Positions 34,067 through 42,525 of a stretch of 64,000 nucleotides of DNA are shown one piece after another. The notes under the pieces are model-generated. The model was not told where the DNA came from, did not search any database, and saw only the letters and a list, made by a program, of their open reading frames with translations. The stretch is from Streptomyces rubiginosohelvolus (GTDB taxonomy: Bacteria > Actinomycetota > Actinomycetes > Streptomycetales > Streptomycetaceae). Within the stretch, counting starts at the first letter, position 1. Every line of letters starts with the position of its first letter. A program made the position numbers and the translations under genes. The stretch lies in assembly GCF_014649875.1 (NCBI RefSeq), contig NZ_BMTW01000014.1, forward strand, positions 1-64,000, in the 5' to 3' direction.

Positions 34067-34791
34067 CCCAGCCGACGCCGGCAACGACGCCCGACGCGCG
34101 GGAGGCACCGATCAGGGTGCTGCTCGCCGACGACCAGGCGCTGCTGCGCAGCGCGTTCCGGGTGCTGGTGGACTCCGAGCCGGACATGGAGGTGGTCGGC
34201 GAGGCCGCCGACGGGGCCCAGGCCGTCGAGCTGGCCCGCGCCACGGGCGCCGACGTGGTGCTCATGGACATCCGGATGCCGGGCACCGACGGGCTCGCCG
34301 CCACCCGCATGATCAGCGCCGACCCGGAGCTGTCCGCGGTGCGGGTGGTCATGCTCACCACCTTCGAGGTCGACGAGTACGTGGTCCAGTCGCTGCGCGC
34401 CGGAGCCTCCGGCTTCCTCGGCAAGGGCGCGGAGCCCGACGAACTCCTCAACGCCATCCGGATCGCCGCCGCCGGCGAGGCGCTGCTCTCCCCGGCGGCG
34501 ACCAAGGGGCTCATCGCCACGTTCCTGGCCCAGGGCGGCAGTTCGCAGGAAGGGCCGGACAGCGCGGAGTACGCGGAGCGGCTGGCGGCGCTCACCGGCC
34601 GCGAACGCGAGGTGCTGGTGCAGGTCGCGGGCGGCCACTCCAACGACCGGATCGCCGAGCGGCTGGAGGTCAGCCCGCTCACCGTCAAGACCCATGTGAA
34701 CCGGGCGATGGCGAAACTGGGCGCCCGCGACCGGGCGCAATTGGTGGTCATCGCCTACGAATCGGGCCTGGTGCGCCCCCGCGCGGACTGA
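34063..34791 (+). CDS. LuxR/NarL-type response regulator
   Basis: The 242-residue protein has a receiver domain (acidic pair in IRVLLADDQALL, phospho-acceptor aspartate in VLMDIRMPGTDG, Thr in MLTTFEVDEY, Lys in GKGAEPDELL) and a C-terminal NarL/FixJ helix-turn-helix (LTGREREVLVQVAGGHSNDRIAERLEVSPLTVKTHVNRAMAKL). An ATGA overlap with the kinase gene means coupled translation. The RND transporter gene begins 187 bases downstream on the same strand and is the likeliest target. Confidence 0.96.
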   Translation: MTQPTPATTPDAREAPIRVLLADDQALLRSAFRVLVDSEPDMEVVGEAADGAQAVELARATGADVVLMDIRMPGTDGLAATRMISADPELSAVRVVMLTTFEVDEYVVQSLRAGASGFLGKGAEPDELLNAIRIAAAGEALLSPAATKGLIATFLAQGGSSQEGPDSAEYAERLAALTGREREVLVQVAGGHSNDRIAERLEVSPLTVKTHVNRAMAKLGARDRAQLVVIAYESGLVRPRAD

Positions 34792-34977
34792 CCCGGAGGC
34801 GGCACGGGTGTACGGCGGTGTACTCCACCTGCGGTATGCGCGGCATAAGAAAGCAGCCCGGCGGGCGACGTTTCGGCTGCGCGGAGCGGAGATCGTAGGA
34901 CTGGGCTGGAGGGGTGGTCCCCGATGTGCTCCCCTCCCCGCCCTCTGCCGCATACGCCACAGAAGAGAGACCCACCC

Positions 34978-37900
34978 ATGTCCTGGCTGTCCAGATTCAG
35001 CCTCGCGCAAAGGGCCCTGATCGGGCTGATCTCGATCGTCGCGCTGGTCTTCGGCGCGATAGCGATCCCGCAGCTCAAGCAGCAGCTGCTGCCGACCATC
35101 GAACTGCCGATGGTCTCGGTGCTGGCGCCCTACCAGGGTGCGTCTCCCGATGTGGTCGAGAAGCAGGTCGTCGAACCGCTGGAGAACTCCCTCAAGGCCG
35201 TCGACGGCGTCGAGTCCATCACCTCCACCGCCAGCGAGGGCAACGCCCTCATCATGGCGACCTTCGACTTCGGCGACGAGGGCACCAAGCAGCTCGTCGC
35301 GGACATCCAGCAGGCGGTGAACCGGGCCCGCGCCCAGCTGCCCGCCGATGTCGACCCGCAGGTCATCGCCGGTTCCACGGACGACATCCCGACCGTGGTC
35401 CTCGCCGTCACCTCCGACGAGGACCAGCAGACGCTGGCCGCCCGGCTCGACCGCACGGTCGTCCCGGCCCTCCAGGACATCGAGGGCGTCGGCCAGGTCA
35501 CCGTGGACGGCGTCCAGGACCTCCAGGTCTCCGTCGTCCCCGACGACAGGAAGCTCGCCGCGGCCGGTCTGAACGCGGGCACGCTCGCCCAGGCCCTCCA
35601 GTCGGGCGGCGCCACCGTCCCGGCCGGTTCCTTCTCCGAGTCCGGCAAGAGCCGCACCATCCAGGTCGGCGGCTCCTACACCTCCCTGAAGCAGATCGAG
35701 GACCTCCAGGTCGTCGCCAAGGACCCGGCGGGCGCAGCGGAAGAGCCGGGCAAGCCGGTGCGCCTCGGTGACGTGGCCGAGGTGAAGCAGGAGCCGTCCA
35801 CGGCGGTCTCCATCACCCGCACCAACGGCAAGCCGAGCCTCGCCGTGATGGCGACGATGGACAAGGACGGCAGCGCCGTCGCCATCTCGGACGCCGTCAA
35901 GGACAAGCTTCCCGACCTCCGCAAGGACCTCGGCGCCGGCTCCGATCTCACCGTCGTCTCCGACCAGGGCCCCGCGGTCTCCAAGTCGATCTCGGGTCTG
36001 ACCACGGAGGGCGCGCTCGGCCTGGTCTTCGCGGTCATCGTGATCCTGGTCTTCCTCGCCTCGATCCGCTCGACACTGGTCACCGCGGTCTCCATCCCGC
36101 TCTCGATCGTCCTCGCGCTGATCGTGCTCTGGACCCGCGACCTGTCGCTCAACATGCTCACCCTCGGCGCGCTCACCATCGCCATCGGCCGGGTCGTCGA
36201 CGACTCGATCGTGGTCCTGGAGAACATCAAGCGTCACCTCGGCTACGGCGAGGAGCGGCACGCGGCGATCATCAACGCGGTCAAGGAGGTCGCCGGAGCG
36301 GTCACCTCCGCGACCCTCACCACCGTCGCGGTCTTCCTGCCCATCGGTCTGGTCGGCGGCATGGTCGGCCAGCTCTTCGGCTCGTTCTCGCTGACCATCA
36401 CCGCGGCGCTGCTGGCCTCCCTGCTGGTCTCGCTCACCGTGGTGCCGGTCCTGTCGTACTGGTTCCTGCGCGCACCCAAGGGCACCCCCGAGGACGCGGC
36501 GGAGGCCCGGCGCCTGGCCGAGGAGAAGGAAGCGGCCAGCAGGCTCCAGCGGATCTACGTCCCGGTCCTGCGCTTCGCGACCCGCCGCCGGATCACCAGC
36601 CTGGTCATCGCCGTCGCCGTGCTGCTGGGCACCTTCGGCATGGTCCCGCTCCTGAAGACGAACTTCTTCGACGCCGGCGAGCAGGAGGTCCTGACCGTCA
36701 AGCAGGAACTCGCCCCCGGCACCAGCCTGGAAGCCGCCGACGAGGCCGCCCGCAAGGTCGAGAAGGTCCTGACCGACGACAAGGGAGTCAAGGACTACCA
36801 GGTCACCGTCGGCTCCTCCGGCTTCATGGCCGCCTTCGGCGGCGGAACCGGCTCCAACCAGGCCTCCTACCAGGTCACCCTGAAGGACGCCGCGGACTAC
36901 GAGAACGCCCAGGACCGCATCGACGAGGCCCTCGGCAAGCTCGACGGCATCGGCGACACCACCATCGCCGCGGGCGACGGCTTCGGCTCCCAGGACCTGA
37001 GCGTCGTGGTCAAGGCCGCCGACGCCGACGTCCTGAAGAAGGCGTCCGAGGCGGTCCGCGCCGAGGTCGCCACCATCAAGGACGTCACCGACGTCCAGAG
37101 CGACCTGGCGCAGAGCGTCCCGCGCATCTCGGTCACCGCCAACGACAAGGCGGCCGCCGCAGGATTCGACTCCGCCGCCCTGGGCGGGATCGTCGCCGGA
37201 GCCGTCCGCGGTACGCCCGCCGGCTCCGCGACGCTGGACGACACCGAGCGCGACATCGTCATCCGGTCCTCCAAGCCCGCCGCCACCGTGGCCGAGCTGA
37301 AGGCCCTGCCGCTCGGCCCGGTCAAGCTCGGCGACATCGCCGACGTGAAGGTCGTCCCCGGCCCGGTCTCGATGACCCGGATCGACGGACAGCGCTCCGC
37401 GACGGTCACCGCCAAGCCCGTCGGCGACAACACCGGCGCGGTCAGCACCGACCTCGCCACGAAGATCGACGCCCTGGACCTGCCGGAGGGTGCCACCGCG
37501 ACCATCGGCGGCGTCACCGAGGACCAGAACGAAGCGTTCATGCAGCTCGGCCTCGCCATGCTGGCGGCCATCGCGATCGTCTTCATGCTGCTGGTGGCCA
37601 CCTTCCGGTCGCTCGTCCAGCCGCTGATCCTGCTGGTCTCCGTGCCGTTCGCGGCGACCGGCGCGCTGGCCCTCCTGCTCATCACGGGCACCCCGCTGGG
37701 CGTCCCCGCGATGATCGGCATGCTGATGCTCATCGGCATCGTGGTCACCAACGCGATCGTGCTGATCGACCTGATCAACCAGTACCGGGCCCAGGGGCTC
37801 GGGATCATGGAGGCGGTCATCGAGGGCGGCCGCCACCGCTTCCGCCCGATCATCATGACGGCGCTCGCGACCATCTTCGCCCTGCTCCCGATGGCGCTCG

Positions 37901-38133
37901 GCGTCACCGGCGAGGGCGGCTTCATCTCGCAGCCGCTGGGCGTCGTGGTGATCGGCGGTCTGATCAGCTCCACGCTGCTGACCCTGCTGCTCGTGCCGAC
38001 GCTGTACGCGATGGTCGAGCTGCGCAAGGAGCGCCGGGCCAAGAAGAAGGCCGCCAAGCGCGCGGCCAAGGCCGGCGTCCCGGACCAGCCGAAGCCGGAG
38101 GAGGCCCGCGAGGCCGAGCCCGCGCAGGCCTGA
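34978..38133 (+). CDS. RND (AcrB/HAE1-like) multidrug efflux transporter
   Basis: The 1,051-residue protein has a transmembrane helix at residue about 10-30, two large extracytoplasmic loops, and two blocks of membrane helices at about 340-540 and 860-1020. The proton-relay aspartates are in GRVVDDSIVVLENIKRHL. The lysine that pairs with them in AcrB helix 10 is replaced by threonine (GIVVTNAIVLIDLINQY), as in the Gram-positive SwrC type. The C-terminus is highly basic. No periplasmic adaptor or outer-membrane protein gene is nearby, as expected in a monoderm. The adjacent two-component pair probably controls it. A hairpin terminator follows at 38160-38189. Confidence 0.94.
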   Translation: MSWLSRFSLAQRALIGLISIVALVFGAIAIPQLKQQLLPTIELPMVSVLAPYQGASPDVVEKQVVEPLENSLKAVDGVESITSTASEGNALIMATFDFGDEGTKQLVADIQQAVNRARAQLPADVDPQVIAGSTDDIPTVVLAVTSDEDQQTLAARLDRTVVPALQDIEGVGQVTVDGVQDLQVSVVPDDRKLAAAGLNAGTLAQALQSGGATVPAGSFSESGKSRTIQVGGSYTSLKQIEDLQVVAKDPAGAAEEPGKPVRLGDVAEVKQEPSTAVSITRTNGKPSLAVMATMDKDGSAVAISDAVKDKLPDLRKDLGAGSDLTVVSDQGPAVSKSISGLTTEGALGLVFAVIVILVFLASIRSTLVTAVSIPLSIVLALIVLWTRDLSLNMLTLGALTIAIGRVVDDSIVVLENIKRHLGYGEERHAAIINAVKEVAGAVTSATLTTVAVFLPIGLVGGMVGQLFGSFSLTITAALLASLLVSLTVVPVLSYWFLRAPKGTPEDAAEARRLAEEKEAASRLQRIYVPVLRFATRRRITSLVIAVAVLLGTFGMVPLLKTNFFDAGEQEVLTVKQELAPGTSLEAADEAARKVEKVLTDDKGVKDYQVTVGSSGFMAAFGGGTGSNQASYQVTLKDAADYENAQDRIDEALGKLDGIGDTTIAAGDGFGSQDLSVVVKAADADVLKKASEAVRAEVATIKDVTDVQSDLAQSVPRISVTANDKAAAAGFDSAALGGIVAGAVRGTPAGSATLDDTERDIVIRSSKPAATVAELKALPLGPVKLGDIADVKVVPGPVSMTRIDGQRSATVTAKPVGDNTGAVSTDLATKIDALDLPEGATATIGGVTEDQNEAFMQLGLAMLAAIAIVFMLLVATFRSLVQPLILLVSVPFAATGALALLLITGTPLGVPAMIGMLMLIGIVVTNAIVLIDLINQYRAQGLGIMEAVIEGGRHRFRPIIMTALATIFALLPMALGVTGEGGFISQPLGVVVIGGLISSTLLTLLLVPTLYAMVELRKERRAKKKAAKRAAKAGVPDQPKPEEAREAEPAQA

Positions 38134-38159
38134 CCCGAAGGCGGAACCTGAAGACAGGG

Positions 38160-38189
38160 GCCCGGTCCACGCACCCGCGTGGGCCGGGC
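38160..38189 (+). terminator. Terminator of the RND transporter gene
   Basis: A 13-base stem with one G-U pair and an ACCC loop, beginning 26 bases after the stop. The TPR gene on the other strand ends 31 bases beyond it. Confidence 0.75.
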
Positions 38190-38220
38190 TCCTGCCGCGT
38201 ACGGGAGGTCCCAGGAGCTC

Positions 38221-40410
38221 TCAGACGTCCCCGCCCAGCGCCCGGACGATCCGGTGCCCCATCTCCTTGCGCTGCTCGGGGAGCCGGGTGCTCACGGAGA
38301 TGGTCTCCCGCACCAGCCGGGCCCGGGTCTCCTCCGGGGCCTTGTGCAGGAGCGCGGCGAGGTCGTCCGGTTCGAAGCCCTCGGTGGCCCCCGCGAGCAC
38401 CAGCGCCACCTGGGCGTGGGTGAGCGAGGAGAGCCGGTCGCCGAAGACCTGCCCCTCGATACCCCCGCCGTGCATCAGCGCGACGCCGTCCCCGGCCTCC
38501 AACGCCCGGTCCACGTAAGCCTGGAGGGCCGCACGGTCCTCGACGAGACGGTAGGCGGCGTCCAGCCCCTCGATGCGGCCGATGTCGAGCATCGCGACAT
38601 GGGCCAGCGGGGTGTCCTCGGGCGGCTGAACGGTCAGAAGACGCGGGTGCTCCTCCAGATGGGCCCGCGACTCCTTCCAGTCCGCGCACTCCAGCCACTG
38701 GGCCAACTGCTCCTGGAGGATCAGCGGATCGTAGGCGGCGGTCACCCCGTGGACGAGGACGGCCTCGCGGAGCAGCGCGTGCCGCCGCGCACCGCGCGGA
38801 TGCAGAAGGGACAGCTCCTCCAACGCCACCGCCGCCTGCGCGCCACCGAGGACCTCGGCGTTCCGCGACCAGAAATCACGGGAGCCGGGCCAGTTCGGCG
38901 CGAACATCCAGGCGCTCACGAGGTCCAGGGTCTCCCGGGGCAGTGCGAGCCAGTCCGGCACGGGCGTGAACGTCTCCTCCTCCCACGCCGTGTGCACCGC
39001 CGCGGTGTCGCCGTGGCCGCGCAGCGCCTGCCGGGCCCGTACGGTCACGGCGTCCGGCCCGCCGGTCCGCTCCGCTTCCTCGTCGAGCCGGTTCACCAGC
39101 TCGCCCACCCCGGTCGCGGGCCAGGGGCCGGGGCAGCGCAGCAGGAAGGCGCTCCGCTCCACGGCCAGCCGCCGGGCGACCGCAGGACCGGCCTCGGTGA
39201 ACTCCTCGACGCTCTCGTCGAACTCCTCGATCGCCGCCGCGTGTTCGCCGGTACGGGCGAGGGCCCGGGCCAGGTCGTCCAGGGCGGAGACGAGAGCGGA
39301 GACCGGGGGAGCGCCCGGGGGACTGCCGGGCGTCTCCAGCGCCAGGGACCGGTGGAGGGCCACCGCCTCCCGGAACGCCTCCACCGCCCCCTCGGCGTCC
39401 CCGTTCCGCTCCAGGTGCGCACCGAGCGCCTGGAGGGCGCGGGCCAGCTCGGGCAGAAAGACGTCTCCCTGGTCGCGCAGCAGCTCGACGGCCTCCCGTG
39501 CCGGGGGCAGGGCCTCCTCCGGGCCACCGGTGACGGGCGGGCTCCCGGCGAGGGTGCCCAGCGCCGCGGCGAGGCCGGCGCCGAAGGCTTCGGGGCACTC
39601 CGCGGCCAGCTCCCGGTACAGGGCGACGGCGCCCTCCGCGATCCGGCGGCCTGTCGGGTCGCCGGCCCTGGTGAGGTGACCGGCGAAGCCGTCCAGGGCC
39701 GCGGCCAGCTCGGGACGGAACTCGGGCCGCCGGGCGGCGAGTACGCGGAAGTGGCTGCGCGCCTCCTGGGCCGCTTCGATCGCTCCGAAGGTGTCGCTCA
39801 CGGCCGCGCGATGGTGGCCGAGGGCGTGGAGAGCGGCGGCGAGCCGGGGAAGGAAGGCGTCCGGCTCCTCCTCGGCGAGCCCGCGCAGGAGACCGACCGC
39901 CTCCTCCGCACTGGGCACGGCGGCCACGGCCTGCCCGGTGTCCGCGAGCCGCGCGGCGTGGTTCAGGAGGTACGCCGCGAGCGCCGGGACGGACGCGCCC
40001 GGCTGCTCCTCCTCGACCAGCTCGCGCTGGAGCCGTACGGCCTGCTGCGCGAACGGCAGGGCGGCCGCCGGGTCCCCGGTGTCGGCGACGCGATCGCCCA
40101 GGGCACCCATGGCCAGGGCCAGTTCCGCCTGGTAGTTCCCGGGGTGCTGCACACCGAGCTCGGCGTAGATCCGCGCGGCCTCCTTCGCTGCGGCCAGGGC
40201 GCCGGTGCGGTCCCCGGCGGCGGCGCGCAGGCCGGAGAGCCGGTGCAGGGCCCCGGCGAGCGCGGGCAGCCCGGTGGCGGCACCCCGCTCGGCCTCGCCC
40301 CGCCGCTCCCGTACGTCGCGCTCAGCCCGCGCCAACGCCTCGGCAGACGATTCCTCCGCCCCCGACCCCGCCTCCTCACCCGCACCCGTCCCACGGTCCT
40401 CGTGGTTCAT
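38221..40410 (-). CDS. Large TPR-repeat protein, function unknown
   Basis: The 729-residue protein is built of repeated helical hairpins in its first 430 residues. Typical TPR fragments are AGDRTGALAAAKEAARIYAELGVQHPG, GDPAAALPFAQQAVRLQRELVEE and NGDAEGAVEAFREAVALHRSLA. From about residue 440 the composition changes to a less repetitive helical region (WEEETFTPVPDWLALPRETLDLVSAWMFAPNWPGS). There is no signal peptide or membrane segment. It resembles the superhelical middle of large Streptomyces cytoplasmic signalling proteins, and may be a truncated relative. I assign no function. Confidence 0.85.
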   Translation of the reverse strand: MNHEDRGTGAGEEAGSGAEESSAEALARAERDVRERRGEAERGAATGLPALAGALHRLSGLRAAAGDRTGALAAAKEAARIYAELGVQHPGNYQAELALAMGALGDRVADTGDPAAALPFAQQAVRLQRELVEEEQPGASVPALAAYLLNHAARLADTGQAVAAVPSAEEAVGLLRGLAEEEPDAFLPRLAAALHALGHHRAAVSDTFGAIEAAQEARSHFRVLAARRPEFRPELAAALDGFAGHLTRAGDPTGRRIAEGAVALYRELAAECPEAFGAGLAAALGTLAGSPPVTGGPEEALPPAREAVELLRDQGDVFLPELARALQALGAHLERNGDAEGAVEAFREAVALHRSLALETPGSPPGAPPVSALVSALDDLARALARTGEHAAAIEEFDESVEEFTEAGPAVARRLAVERSAFLLRCPGPWPATGVGELVNRLDEEAERTGGPDAVTVRARQALRGHGDTAAVHTAWEEETFTPVPDWLALPRETLDLVSAWMFAPNWPGSRDFWSRNAEVLGGAQAAVALEELSLLHPRGARRHALLREAVLVHGVTAAYDPLILQEQLAQWLECADWKESRAHLEEHPRLLTVQPPEDTPLAHVAMLDIGRIEGLDAAYRLVEDRAALQAYVDRALEAGDGVALMHGGGIEGQVFGDRLSSLTHAQVALVLAGATEGFEPDDLAALLHKAPEETRARLVRETISVSTRLPEQRKEMGHRIVRALGGDV

Positions 40411-40562
40411 GCCCGCCCCACCGTCCTCGTCGTTCCCACCCGCGCGAGCATTCGCTGCGGTGAGTAGCAGCGTAGTTACGCAGTGGTGTCACCGGCTGCG
40501 GTATGGCGGAACCGGCCGGACCGGGGGGGCGCATCCCGGCCACGGCCCCCGGGGCACGCGAA

Positions 40563-40597
40563 AGCCCCGGTACGCCGACCAGCGGCATACCGGGGCT
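40563..40597 (-). terminator. Terminator of nadA
   Basis: AGCCCCGGTA (40563-40572) pairs with TACCGGGGCT (40588-40597), with an inner GCC/GGC pair after one mismatch. The hairpin begins 46 bases past the nadA stop. The TPR gene starts 153 bases away on the same strand. Confidence 0.75.
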
Positions 40598-40598
40598 C

Positions 40599-40634
40599 CA
40601 GGGCGTCCCGGAACGCACAGGGCGTCCCGGAACG
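40599..40634 (-). repeat. 17-bp direct repeat downstream of nadA
   Basis: CAGGGCGTCCCGGAACG occurs twice, at 40599-40615 and 40618-40634, separated by two bases, between the nadA stop and its terminator. It is non-coding. Confidence 0.85.
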
Positions 40635-40642
40635 GATGCGCG

Positions 40643-41821
40643 TTACGGCAGCGCCAGCATCCGCTCCAGGGCGAGCTTGGCGTACTTCTCCGTCTCCGGG
40701 TCGACCTCGATCCGGTTGACCAGCTTGTTGTCGGCCAGCGACTCCAGGGTCCAGACCAGGTGCGGCAGGTCGATGCGGTTCATCGTCGAGCAGAAGCAGA
40801 CCGTCTTGTCGAGGAAGACGATCTCCTTGTCCTCATCGGCGAAACGGTTCGCCAGGCGGCGTACCAGATTCAGCTCCGTACCGATGGCCCACTTCGAGCC
40901 GCGCGGGGCCGCCTCCAGGGCCTTGATGATGTACTCCGTCGAGCCCACGTAGTCCGCGGCGGCGACGACCTCGTGCTTGCACTCGGGGTGCACCAGCACG
41001 TTGACCCCGGGCATCCGGGCCCGGACGTCCTCGACCGACTCGACCGAGAAGCGGCCGTGGACCGAGCAGTGGCCGCGCCACAGGATCATCTTCGCGTCCC
41101 GCAGCTGCTCGGCGGTGAGGCCGCCGTTCGGCTTGTGCGGGTTGTAGAGGACGCAGTCGTCCAGGCTCATCCCCATGTCCCGCACGGCCGTGTTGCGGCC
41201 CAGGTGCTGGTCGGGGAGGAAGAGGATCTTCTCTCCCTGCTCGAAGGCCCACTCCAGGGCGCGTTTCGCGTTCGAGGACGTGCAGATCGTGCCGCCGTGC
41301 TTGCCGGTGAAGGCCTTGATGTCGGCGGAGGAGTTCATGTACGAGACGGGCACCACCTGGTCGGCGACCCCGGCCTCCGTCAGCACGTCCCAGCACTCGG
41401 CGACCTGCTCGGCGGTGGCCATGTCGGCCATCGAGCAGCCGGCCGCCAGGTCGGGCAGCACGACCGCCTGGGCGTCGGTGGTCAGGATGTCCGCGGACTC
41501 GGCCATGAAGTGCACACCGCAGAAGACGATGTACTCCGCCTCCGGGCGCGCGGCCGCGTCGCGGGCCAGCTTGAACGAGTCACCGGTGACGTCCGCGAAC
41601 TGGATGACCTCGTCGCGCTGGTAGTGGTGGCCGAGGACGAACACCTTGTCCCCGAGCTTCTCCTTCGCGGCACGGGCCCGCTCCACCAGGTCCGGGTCGG
41701 ACGGGGAGGGGAGGTCGCCGGGGCATTCGACGCCGCGCTCGCTCCTCGGGTCGGCCTCGCGGCCGAGCAGCAGCAGCGCGAGGGGTGTGGGAGTTACGTC
41801 CAGGGGCTGGGCCGTGGTCAC
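40643..41821 (-). CDS. nadA: Quinolinate synthase A
   Basis: NadA condenses iminoaspartate with dihydroxyacetone phosphate to quinolinate in NAD synthesis and carries a labile 4Fe-4S cluster. From GTG 41821 it has 392 residues. Cluster cysteines are visible in YIVFCGVHFMAES, VLVHPECKHEV and VFLDKTVCFCSTMNR, with the family segments GHHYQRDEVI and FLPDQHLGRNTA. GAAAGGG lies nine bases before this GTG; a second GTG nine bases upstream lacks room for one. It is divergent from an iron-sulfur carrier gene, which fits a cluster-dependent enzyme. Confidence 0.96.
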   Translation of the reverse strand: MTTAQPLDVTPTPLALLLLGREADPRSERGVECPGDLPSPSDPDLVERARAAKEKLGDKVFVLGHHYQRDEVIQFADVTGDSFKLARDAAARPEAEYIVFCGVHFMAESADILTTDAQAVVLPDLAAGCSMADMATAEQVAECWDVLTEAGVADQVVPVSYMNSSADIKAFTGKHGGTICTSSNAKRALEWAFEQGEKILFLPDQHLGRNTAVRDMGMSLDDCVLYNPHKPNGGLTAEQLRDAKMILWRGHCSVHGRFSVESVEDVRARMPGVNVLVHPECKHEVVAAADYVGSTEYIIKALEAAPRGSKWAIGTELNLVRRLANRFADEDKEIVFLDKTVCFCSTMNRIDLPHLVWTLESLADNKLVNRIEVDPETEKYAKLALERMLALP

Positions 41822-41887
41822 GTCACGCACCCTTTCTTCTCTGCGTTCTGCTCTGCGGCTTCGGCGAACGCGCCTTTTCGTCTATTT

Positions 41888-41939
41888 GACGCTATCTATC
41901 ATAGCCGCTTCGTGTCACTTTGACGATGCCGATAGCGTC
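41888..41939. promoter_or_regulatory. Inverted repeat in the nadA/iron-sulfur carrier divergent promoter
   Basis: GACGCTATC at 41888-41896 and its complement GATAGCGTC at 41931-41939 form a perfect 9-base dyad with a 34-base spacer, in an AT-richer stretch (41876-41945) between the two divergent genes. Within it TATGAT (minus strand, 41903-41908) is a possible nadA -10 element. A DNA-binding protein acting on both promoters would suit the layout; its identity is unknown. Confidence 0.6.
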
Positions 41940-42073
41940 GATGTGACGCATCCCCCGGGCGAGCGGGTGTGCGAGCATGAAAAGGAACAGACACGCGCTT
42001 GGCCCGGAATGATTCCGGCGCTGAGACGGTTGAACCGTCGGCAAGCAGTCCGTACAACCCGGGAGAGAAGCAG

Positions 42074-42430
42074 ATGTCCGTATCGGACGAGACCACCACC
42101 GTGAGCGACGGCATCCTCCTGTCCGACGCCGCCGCAGGCAAGGTCAAGGCCCTGCTCGAGCAGGAAGGCCGCGAAGACCTGGCGCTGCGCGTCGCCGTCC
42201 AGCCCGGCGGCTGCTCGGGCCTGCGCTACCAGCTCTTCTTCGACGAGCGCTCGCTCGACGGCGACGTGGTGAAGGACTTCGACGGTGTCAAGGTCGTCAC
42301 CGACCGGATGAGCGCCCCGTACCTGGGCGGCGCCTCCATCGACTTCGTCGACACCATCGAGAAGCAGGGCTTCACGATCGACAACCCGAACGCCACCGGC
42401 TCCTGTGCCTGCGGCGACTCCTTCAGCTAA
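42074..42430 (+). CDS. A-type iron-sulfur carrier (IscA/ErpA/SufA-like)
   Basis: The 118-residue protein has the three conserved cysteines of HesB/IscA proteins, in QPGGCSGLRYQ and the C-terminal GSCACGDSF, and the segments ILLSDAAAGKVKALLEQEGR and FVDTIEKQGFTIDNPN. A-type carriers pass Fe-S clusters to target enzymes such as NadA. GGGAGAGAAGCAG precedes ATG 42074. Divergent placement beside nadA suggests a functional link. A 28-base perfect hairpin follows the stop. Confidence 0.95.
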   Translation: MSVSDETTTVSDGILLSDAAAGKVKALLEQEGREDLALRVAVQPGGCSGLRYQLFFDERSLDGDVVKDFDGVKVVTDRMSAPYLGGASIDFVDTIEKQGFTIDNPNATGSCACGDSFS

Positions 42431-42447
42431 GCGCTGCGAGCGGGATA

Positions 42448-42508
42448 CACAGGGCATACGGAGGCGGCCCCGGGAATCACTCCCGGGGCCGCCTCCGTAT
42501 GCCCTGTG
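42448..42508. terminator. 28-bp perfect-stem bidirectional terminator
   Basis: Arms at 42448-42475 and 42481-42508 pair without mismatch around a five-base loop. It sits 18 bases past the carrier gene and 18 bases from the convergent gene end, and is the longest perfect stem I see in the window. Confidence 0.92.
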
Positions 42509-42525
42509 CCGCGCGTGCGTCCGCG

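Noticed and set aside
33964..37836. 1,290-codon open frame antisense to the RND transporter and the two-component genes
   Set aside because: Its composition (runs of Asp, Arg, Gly, Val, His) is that of the reverse complement of a high-GC gene, and it lacks domains, while the opposite strand has clear families.
38221..40410. TPR protein as part of a defence system
   Set aside because: No nuclease, ATPase or toxin partner next to it; neighbours are a pump and nadA.
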